Shown here: one piece after another, positions 53,812 through 58,903 of the stretch
Numbering within the stretch: position 1 is the stretch's first letter
Layout of the letters: the number at the start of each line of letters is the position of its first letter
Source of the DNA: JAHBNG01 sp039028975
GTDB taxonomy: Bacteria; Chloroflexota; Anaerolineae; Caldilineales; Caldilineaceae
DNA: 58,903 nucleotides
Assembly: GCA_039028975.1 (NCBI GenBank)
Contig: JBCCHB010000109.1
Coordinates: 1-58,903 of the forward strand
Direction: 5' to 3'
The notes under the pieces: model-generated
Told to the model about the DNA's origin: nothing
Seen by the model: the letters and a program-made list of their open reading frames with translations, nothing else
The model's database searches: none
Translations under genes and position numbers: made by a program

Positions 53812-54198
53812 TTAGGCGGCTTCTGCATCCAGCTGCTTGACCAACGTCTTCGGACCCAATGCCCGAAAGCTCTCGATCACCCACGCGGAGAGGAGAGATT
53901 CATCGGGCACATCATCAGGCGCAAACTTCACCGTAACCCACCCCGTCTTACCTACATCAAACCTTGGGTCATTCATAGAGATCACATCACCCAGTGAAGC
54001 ATCTAGCTTCAACATAACCCTTACCTCGTTATCCTTCTCGCCAACAAACAAGAAGTTCTTTTTGCGAACCTTGAAAGCACGATTTACGCACGAGGTTCCT
54101 TCACTGGTTTCAGGCAGTGCCAATGCCACTGAACGGAGATGTTCACTGATCGGCTGAGAAAACTTTTCCATCGATTCATCTGTGCTCGTTGCACTCAT
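53812..54198 (-). CDS. MmcQ/YjbR-family protein
   Basis: 128 aa with AAGGTG before the ATG. The YjbR-like pattern is clear: ALPETSEGTSCVNRAFKVRKKNFLFV, MLKLDASLGDVI, GKTGWVTVKF and a C-terminal LLSAWVIESFRALGPKTL helix pair. It is a small double-wing DNA-binding-like fold; members are widespread and of unclear function. Confidence 0.88.
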   Translation of the reverse strand: MSATSTDESMEKFSQPISEHLRSVALALPETSEGTSCVNRAFKVRKKNFLFVGEKDNEVRVMLKLDASLGDVISMNDPRFDVGKTGWVTVKFAPDDVPDESLLSAWVIESFRALGPKTLVKQLDAEAA

Positions 54199-54256
54199 AA
54201 TTCACCTTATCCCACACAACGATCGAGTCAAAAGAGCCTCATATAGTTGATAGAGT

Positions 54257-54290
54257 ATAGCAAGGGCGAGAACTATCTTGCCCTTGCTAT
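54257..54290. terminator. Perfect hairpin downstream of the DinB remnant
   Basis: ATAGCAAGGGC (54257-54267) and GCCCTTGCTAT (54280-54290) form an 11-bp stem around a 12-base loop. It lies where a transcript from the binding-protein gene and its DinB remnant would end on the minus strand. There is no strong T-run, so termination is inferred. Confidence 0.6.
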
Positions 54291-54296
54291 TTATGT

Positions 54297-54460
54297 AAAT
54301 TTATTGTCCACCCACAGCCCGAACATATGGCGAATGCAGAGAATCTCTGACGTGTGATGCTATTGTGAGCATAAATCATTAAGATTGATAGAGAGGTCGT
54401 CCCCACATTTTTTCTGAACGGTGCTCAAGCGTTGAACTCTCTTTGGATGCACCGTTCTCA
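54297..54460 (-). pseudogene. Decayed remnant of a DinB-like gene (C-terminal third)
   Basis: About 160 bp align along their length with the 3' end of the DinB gene at 44449 onward. Shared blocks include GAGAATCTCTG, ATTGTGAG, CCCCACATT and TTTCT-AACGGT. By eye the match is roughly 70-75 percent with several small gaps that break the frame. It begins two bases past the stop codon of the sugar-binding protein and has no start codon. The similarity level means an old duplication, not a recent one. Confidence 0.75.
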
Positions 54461-54462
54461 CT

Positions 54463-55782
54463 CTAAATATCTGAAATAACTTCAGTCACCCGGGTGGCAA
54501 CCTCGGGGAAGAGTTCAGCGGCAGTGCCATCACCCGCGTAGATATTCTCCAATGCGTCACCGATGAACTTGAGCGCTTCACCCTCATTGGCTGGTCCGGG
54601 CAGAATGTGGCCGTACTCTAATGCGTTGGGAATCACGTCCCAGTCTACGTCGAAGTCTACTTCTGCAACCCAGGGGAACGGCTCAATTGCGTTGGAAGAG
54701 CGTCGGGTGCCGGGGAAGTTGGCTTCACTGGCGTAGTTGTAGATGCCATCGGTGCTGCAGTTGGCATTGATCCACGTCCAGGCCGCATCCTTATGCTCCG
54801 AGGATGTCGATATAGCGTTGAAAGCACCATGAGTGATAGTATCCTGCTGGGTGGAATGGGGTTCGGGTACGACATTAAAGCGGAAGCCAGCCTCTACCAA
54901 AGTGCCAGTGATCCAGCTCCCCATGCGCTGCATACCAAGCTGACCTGCGGCAAGCAATTCGGCTGCTGCGCCAGCGCCACCAATCCCTACAATCTGAGAG
55001 GGTGAGGGCATGATGTTACCGTCCAAAAGCAGGTCTGCCCAGTATTGAATGGCTTCAATAGCCGCAGGCTCATCGATGGTGCAGGAGAGGAAATCGTCGC
55101 TGTAGAAGCTGCCGCCGTTCTGCCAGACTTGCTTGACGCTAAACATATGCCAACCGACTGGAATGGTCTCCGATCCCCAGACTTGATTATCGGGATCGCT
55201 GATACCCCGAGCCATTCCCTCAAACTCGGTCCAGGTAAAGCCATCTGGGCTTGGGTACTCAACACCGGCCGCGTCAAAGAGATCCGCGTTATAGAAGGTC
55301 ACATGAGGAGCGGCAGCATCGGGAATGCCATAGCGTGCGCCATCCAAAACAGGGTAATTCCACCAATTCTCATAAAAATCTTCAGGATCAAAGTCATCCT
55401 GAGCATCAACAAAGGGCTGGATGTCAATAAACTGGTTGTTACGCCCCATGTCCAAGGCCATGGCTTCCCAACTACGTACGACGTCCGGCAGCGTCCCAGC
55501 AGCAGCCAAGGCAGGAATCTTGGCGTGGAATTCACCGATCTGCTCCACTTCGACCATAATGTTAGACTGGGCCTCGTGGAATCCGTCTAGGGTAGTCTGT
55601 ACACCGGCCGCCGGGTCATGACGGCCATAGCGAATGGTGACTGGTTCGGCCATGCCCGCACTGCCACCGCTGCTATCACCAGTGGGCGCGGCAACTGGTG
55701 CACAGGCGGCTAACAGGCCAATACCTGCTGCTGCGCCAGAGAAGCGTAAGAATGCTCTGCGGGATACTGTTGTCGTCTTCAT
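54463..55782 (-). CDS. Sugar ABC transporter substrate-binding lipoprotein (Tat signal), solitary
   Basis: 439 aa from ATG 55782 with AAGGAG upstream. The N-terminus has a twin-arginine motif (TVSRRAFLRFSG) and lipobox LAAC (Cys27). The rest is a family 1 solute-binding protein (TTLDGFHEAQSNIMVEVEQI, HVTFYNADLFDAAGVEYP, KDAAWTWINANC). No permease gene is adjacent. By context its partners may be the permeases at 42536-44437, which lack a binding protein; both loci have a DinB gene or remnant in the equivalent position. Confidence 0.88.
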   Translation of the reverse strand: MKTTTVSRRAFLRFSGAAAGIGLLAACAPVAAPTGDSSGGSAGMAEPVTIRYGRHDPAAGVQTTLDGFHEAQSNIMVEVEQIGEFHAKIPALAAAGTLPDVVRSWEAMALDMGRNNQFIDIQPFVDAQDDFDPEDFYENWWNYPVLDGARYGIPDAAAPHVTFYNADLFDAAGVEYPSPDGFTWTEFEGMARGISDPDNQVWGSETIPVGWHMFSVKQVWQNGGSFYSDDFLSCTIDEPAAIEAIQYWADLLLDGNIMPSPSQIVGIGGAGAAAELLAAGQLGMQRMGSWITGTLVEAGFRFNVVPEPHSTQQDTITHGAFNAISTSSEHKDAAWTWINANCSTDGIYNYASEANFPGTRRSSNAIEPFPWVAEVDFDVDWDVIPNALEYGHILPGPANEGEALKFIGDALENIYAGDGTAAELFPEVATRVTEVISDI

Positions 55783-55946
55783 CAGTTGGTTTCTCCTTAC
55801 TATTTTTACTATTTTACTTGAGTACGAAATTGAGCATATGAAATACGGTTTTATGAGGGGATGGAACAACGCCATTATTTGCTGCTATGCCGCTTATCAA
55901 GTTCTTAATTCTAACGCATTATTAACCAATATAAAAGCTGGCGTCA

Positions 55947-57188
55947 TTAATTTGCAAGCAGTGGTAAATATAAAGATTCTCCATTCTCAAGCTCAATCGC
56001 TACAGGTCGAGCTTGCAGCCCGTCTCCATCTTCTGCGTGGATCACGATGCGGTAGGTGCCAGTTTCATCAAAGCCAGGGTATTGAGCCGAGTATTTGTCC
56101 TCTCCCTGGGTCTGAAGCACAAGAGTAGAAAGTGTTTCAGGGACTAATTCGGGACCGCTGGATGGTGGCTCGTAAGAAGGTGGATAAATGACGGCCCACA
56201 CTCGCCGTACTTGCTTATTGTCTCGCACTTCGGCTTGGATCGTACTCCGCCTATTTTCGATAGGAAGCGGTTGTGGCACGTGAGCAATATAGGGCGGCCA
56301 GGGATCGGGTGGGTCAAAGGCACCTTGGGTGAATCCCCGCTGAACTGCCACGGCCGAATCGCTGATCTCATTGGGTATCTGGTTTCCATCCGCATCTAGC
56401 CACGGTTTTTGTAAAGGAGAGACACGTCTTGTCGCGATTTGGGCCTCCCAGAATCCACCGAAGAGATGTTGGCCACGCCACAGTGTCGAAATGAAGTGAT
56501 CCGAAAAGTATGCACCACCGGCAGAGGCATAGGCTAAGTTTTGGACATTGGTCGATGTGATGATCACTCTGCCTGCCTTGCTAATGCTTTGGTTGCCTTG
56601 AATGAAGCTTCCAGCATTGCACGCTTCAATGATTACATTGATCTTGATGCCAGGGACATCCGTTTCGAGTTGCGTCAACCATGAATCCAATGTTTCGGGG
56701 GTTAAACGCTCCTGATTGAGTTCGTCTAGATAGAGTTCATTCTGAGAACCATGGTCCATCAGATAGAGTGTCAAAGAGCGGCTAGCACTCACTTTACTGG
56801 TTGCCCAATCCGTGATAGCAGCGCCCAGATTCCCGACTGTAGCAGACGCATCATAGCCAACCAACGTCGAATCGGTCGCAAGATAATAGATATCGTCTGC
56901 TCCATAGCCATGAGCGGAGAAGAGCGAATAGACGGCGTTTGTCACATTATGGATGTTGGTCTGTAATCGATCCGCAATCTTGTAACGCCCAGCGACAATA
57001 ATGACAGCACCCTTCTGTGGCTCACTGCTTAATTTATGGATCGATAGGTAATAAGTTATATGCGGTCCCGCCATTGAGGCATCGACATTGGTTGACTTCA
57101 AGTAGATGGGACCATCGGTAGACGATTGAAAATCAAGCCGCACACCTGGCGTGAAGGTTTCCGACCAGGTCTCGCTAGGATTGCTCAA
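55947..57188 (-). CDS. Caspase/C13-fold peptidase part of a frameshifted beta-helix protein, C-terminal LYLPLLAN
   Basis: 413 aa are readable from TTG 57188, but this is only the C-terminal part of a larger gene; its frame continues upstream to about 57310. It contains the end of a PPC-like beta-domain, then a caspase/legumain-like peptidase domain (about 55-240). The catalytic His146 lies in YLMDHGSQ and Cys190 in IIEACNAGSF. A C-terminal beta-domain (about 310-400) and the tail GESLYLPLLAN follow. It is secreted by inference from the fused N-terminal part and the tail motif. Relatives cleave after Asn, Arg or Asp; the specificity here is unknown. Confidence 0.8.
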   Translation of the reverse strand: MSNPSETWSETFTPGVRLDFQSSTDGPIYLKSTNVDASMAGPHITYYLSIHKLSSEPQKGAVIIVAGRYKIADRLQTNIHNVTNAVYSLFSAHGYGADDIYYLATDSTLVGYDASATVGNLGAAITDWATSKVSASRSLTLYLMDHGSQNELYLDELNQERLTPETLDSWLTQLETDVPGIKINVIIEACNAGSFIQGNQSISKAGRVIITSTNVQNLAYASAGGAYFSDHFISTLWRGQHLFGGFWEAQIATRRVSPLQKPWLDADGNQIPNEISDSAVAVQRGFTQGAFDPPDPWPPYIAHVPQPLPIENRRSTIQAEVRDNKQVRRVWAVIYPPSYEPPSSGPELVPETLSTLVLQTQGEDKYSAQYPGFDETGTYRIVIHAEDGDGLQARPVAIELENGESLYLPLLAN

Positions 57189-57304
57189 GCAATCGGTATA
57201 GAGTTCCAGGGCAACATCGGCTTGTGAACCATCAGGAATCTGGACCTCAACACGGTAAGTGATACCGGCTACGGCTTGAAAGGAGGCCCAATCTTGATCA
57301 GCGA

Positions 57305-58903
57305 CTACGTGAAACGCGTGCTCTGGATGGCCCCATCTGGAGCAATTGGATTCGCCTGTTCGCAGGTATTGTTAGGTTCAAAGCCATTTGACGGTGTATG
57401 GGTTGGTGTAAGTGTGTTTGTAGATGATGCTGTTGGTGTGCTGGTCAAGGTAGGATCGGGTGTGGATGTAGGTGAAATTGCTGACGTATTTTTAGGAGCA
57501 GATGTATCGATGGATGTTGGCGTTGGCGTTGGCGTTGGCGTTGCAGTCGGAAGCACGCTTGATGTCGCTATACTTGTTGCGGTACTTGTCAGCGTAAGAA
57601 TCAATGTAGGGGTAGGGGTAGATAGTTCACAGACATCAGCATTACTGGATACGGGCGCGGTGCGGATTGGTTCATAGTCTACGATGCCTAGAGCTGAATC
57701 GTCGATAAAGTGCCAGATTTGGGTTTCGATAGTGCCAAGATCGGTGGAACCCCAATAATTATTCTCGGCATTGATATCCTCTGCTCCAGATGGGTTGGCA
57801 TTGTAGAACGCGTTGCCCTGATTAGCGACATTAACACAGATATCGTTGTCCGTTAGAACTGGTCTGCATACCCTGCAGAAGTACACGCCTCCACCAGACC
57901 CTTGGGCGGCAGCGTTGTTCGTTACAATATTGTTGATGACCGATCCGCCAGCGAAATTTACGACACCAACGAAGATTCCTCCTCCGTTCGTGCCAGCCTG
58001 ATTGTCTGCAACAGTGTTGCGTACGGCTGTGGCACCATCAATCAGGCAAACGCCCCCTCCCTTCTTCACTGCTTGATTCCCTTTGACAGTGTTCCTAGTG
58101 ACTTCTGTATCGCGCATCGCATAAATACCACCGCAATCACTCGCCGACGAATTGCTGAGCACAGTGTTGTCTATTATGTGGCCACCCGAAGCAACGATGC
58201 CGCCTCCATTCCCAGATGAAGAGTTCGTCACCGAGTTATTAGCAACTATACTTTCTTCGATGACTAGATCACCAATGGTACCTTCCCATGCGTAGATTCC
58301 TCCACCATTTAAGGGTGCTATATTCTCGATTACAGTGTTCCGGCTAATGGTAGCTGCTCCTTTAGCAGAAACATAGATTCCACCCATTGAATTACGAGTG
58401 ATCATATTATTTTCAATCGTAATATCGTGTACATCTTCTGTTCTTTGTGAAAATGGAAAATTCACGCCGATGCCAGAATTATCTGAAATCAGGTTATCAG
58501 CAAGAACCACTAAACCTTTGCCGCGAATGTAAATACCATCAGCACCCATAAAATCGTCAGAAGCGTTACCACTAATTTCACTGTTGGTAACTCGCACGCT
58601 TCCTTCTTGATCCCATACATGTATACCATCTGCCCCATTCTGTCGTATCACCGACTGGTCAATATATGGGGTTGAAGCCTCAAGACGTACTGCACCGTTG
58701 TTTTCTGTCTCTATGCCACCCGCATACTCAATTACTGAGAATTGAATAATACTGCCACTCAACTGCGTGACTGACAGATTTAAGGAAAGAAAAGGTTGAC
58801 AAGAATCATTCGATAAAGCGGATAGCTGAAAATGAAAGAATCGGTGTAGCCGCTTGCTTGCGAGAAGCAAAAACGGGTTGGGGATCATCACCGGGGATAA
58901 GCC
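57305..58903 (-). CDS. Parallel beta-helix part of a frameshifted protein (N-terminus beyond window)
   Basis: The frame is open to the right edge, so the start is probably outside the window; a GTG at 58891 is the first possible start inside. Repeated GGIYAxxxTxVxxNTVxxN patterns (about residues 75-370) define a right-handed parallel beta-helix of the kind seen in polysaccharide lyases and surface proteins. A Pro/Thr/Ser linker with four GCCAAC hexamers follows, then the start of a PPC-like domain (GFEPNNTCEQANPIAPDGAI). The frame breaks at a TAG at 57305-57307; the next frame continues the same domain as HVVADQDWASFQ. One T missing from a T-run at 57312-57314 explains the break. Confidence 0.8.
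   Translation of the reverse strand, partial: GLSPVMIPNPFLLLASKRLHRFFHFQLSALSNDSCQPFLSLNLSVTQLSGSIIQFSVIEYAGGIETENNGAVRLEASTPYIDQSVIRQNGADGIHVWDQEGSVRVTNSEISGNASDDFMGADGIYIRGKGLVVLADNLISDNSGIGVNFPFSQRTEDVHDITIENNMITRNSMGGIYVSAKGAATISRNTVIENIAPLNGGGIYAWEGTIGDLVIEESIVANNSVTNSSSGNGGGIVASGGHIIDNTVLSNSSASDCGGIYAMRDTEVTRNTVKGNQAVKKGGGVCLIDGATAVRNTVADNQAGTNGGGIFVGVVNFAGGSVINNIVTNNAAAQGSGGGVYFCRVCRPVLTDNDICVNVANQGNAFYNANPSGAEDINAENNYWGSTDLGTIETQIWHFIDDSALGIVDYEPIRTAPVSSNADVCELSTPTPTLILTLTSTATSIATSSVLPTATPTPTPTPTSIDTSAPKNTSAISPTSTPDPTLTSTPTASSTNTLTPTHTPSNGFEPNNTCEQANPIAPDGAIQSTRFT

Noticed and set aside
47572..54198. Defence island around the AAA/nuclease-like gene
   Set aside because: The neighbours are a regulator, a lipoprotein and a YjbR-like protein; no second defence-related gene, toxin-antitoxin pair or integrase is present.
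57300..57320. Programmed ribosomal frameshift in the beta-helix/peptidase gene
   Set aside because: There is no X-XXY-YYZ slippery heptamer at the junction and no obvious downstream pseudoknot; a one-base loss in a T-run is simpler.
57276..57677. Plus-strand Gly/Val-rich open frame
   Set aside because: It is the complement of the Pro/Thr linker of the beta-helix protein with its GTTGGC hexamer repeat.

Overview
The window looks like a piece of a Chloroflexota chromosome, probably from the Anaerolineae/Caldilineae side. This is inferred from gene content and style, not from a marker gene. The signs are large SARP/BTAD-AAA-TPR regulators, twin-arginine lipoprotein sugar-binding proteins with their permeases, a heterodimeric ABC exporter, a COG3375-like GNAT protein, and giant secreted proteins with cohesin/dockerin, DUF11-like and thrombospondin type 3 modules. 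I see no rRNA, tRNA, CRISPR array, phage module or intact transposase.

Layout. (1) 1-12541, minus strand: four large exported proteins in a row (calcium-binding TSP3 repeats; cohesin-like plus Ig-like; Ig/cadherin/dockerin/cohesin; vWA plus ten tandem repeats). Three have visible C-termini and all three end in a short hydrophobic F/Y-L-P motif. (2) 13265-21878: a shortened SARP-type regulator, a GNAT protein, a GH5 mannanase-like lipoprotein, a small membrane-anchored protein, a CAP/SH3 protein and a MazG-like pyrophosphohydrolase. (3) 22028-27513: an asymmetric heterodimeric ABC exporter and an ABC-F ATPase. (4) 28250-34497: an SH3 membrane protein, a complete sugar ABC importer operon without its ATPase, and an orphan response regulator. 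(5) 34912-41718: GST, HtrA-like protease, DUF4185-like lipoprotein, Bax-inhibitor-1 protein, PCMT-like methyltransferase and SfsA. (6) 41731-47320, minus strand: GNAT, aminoglycoside-phosphotransferase-like kinase, 2-keto-4-pentenoate hydratase-like protein, DinB, two sugar permeases and a helical-repeat protein. (7) 47572-58903: AAA/PD-(D/E)XK protein, full-length SARP regulator, lipoprotein, YjbR-like protein, a solitary sugar-binding protein followed by a decayed DinB remnant, and a frameshifted beta-helix/caspase-fold peptidase that runs off the right edge.

The most unusual layer is a set of interspersed palindromic elements. Family A (about 85 bp) occurs at 3311-3395, 7139-7225, 13613-13698 and 34789-34876. 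Two copies sit directly behind stop codons of neighbouring giant secreted proteins, and one is read through in frame inside the regulator at 13265-15448. A different perfect 17-bp hairpin is read through in frame inside the cohesin-like protein at 1320-2969. Family B (12965-13050, 39516-39598, 47338-47546) includes a copy split by a 121-bp MITE-like element. The behaviour recalls Rickettsia palindromic elements, but I know of no named counterpart here.

No ABC importer ATPase is encoded next to either sugar importer, so both probably share an ATPase encoded elsewhere. The solitary binding protein at 54463-55782 could be the missing partner of the permeases at 42536-44437, because both loci carry a DinB gene or its remnant at the matching position.
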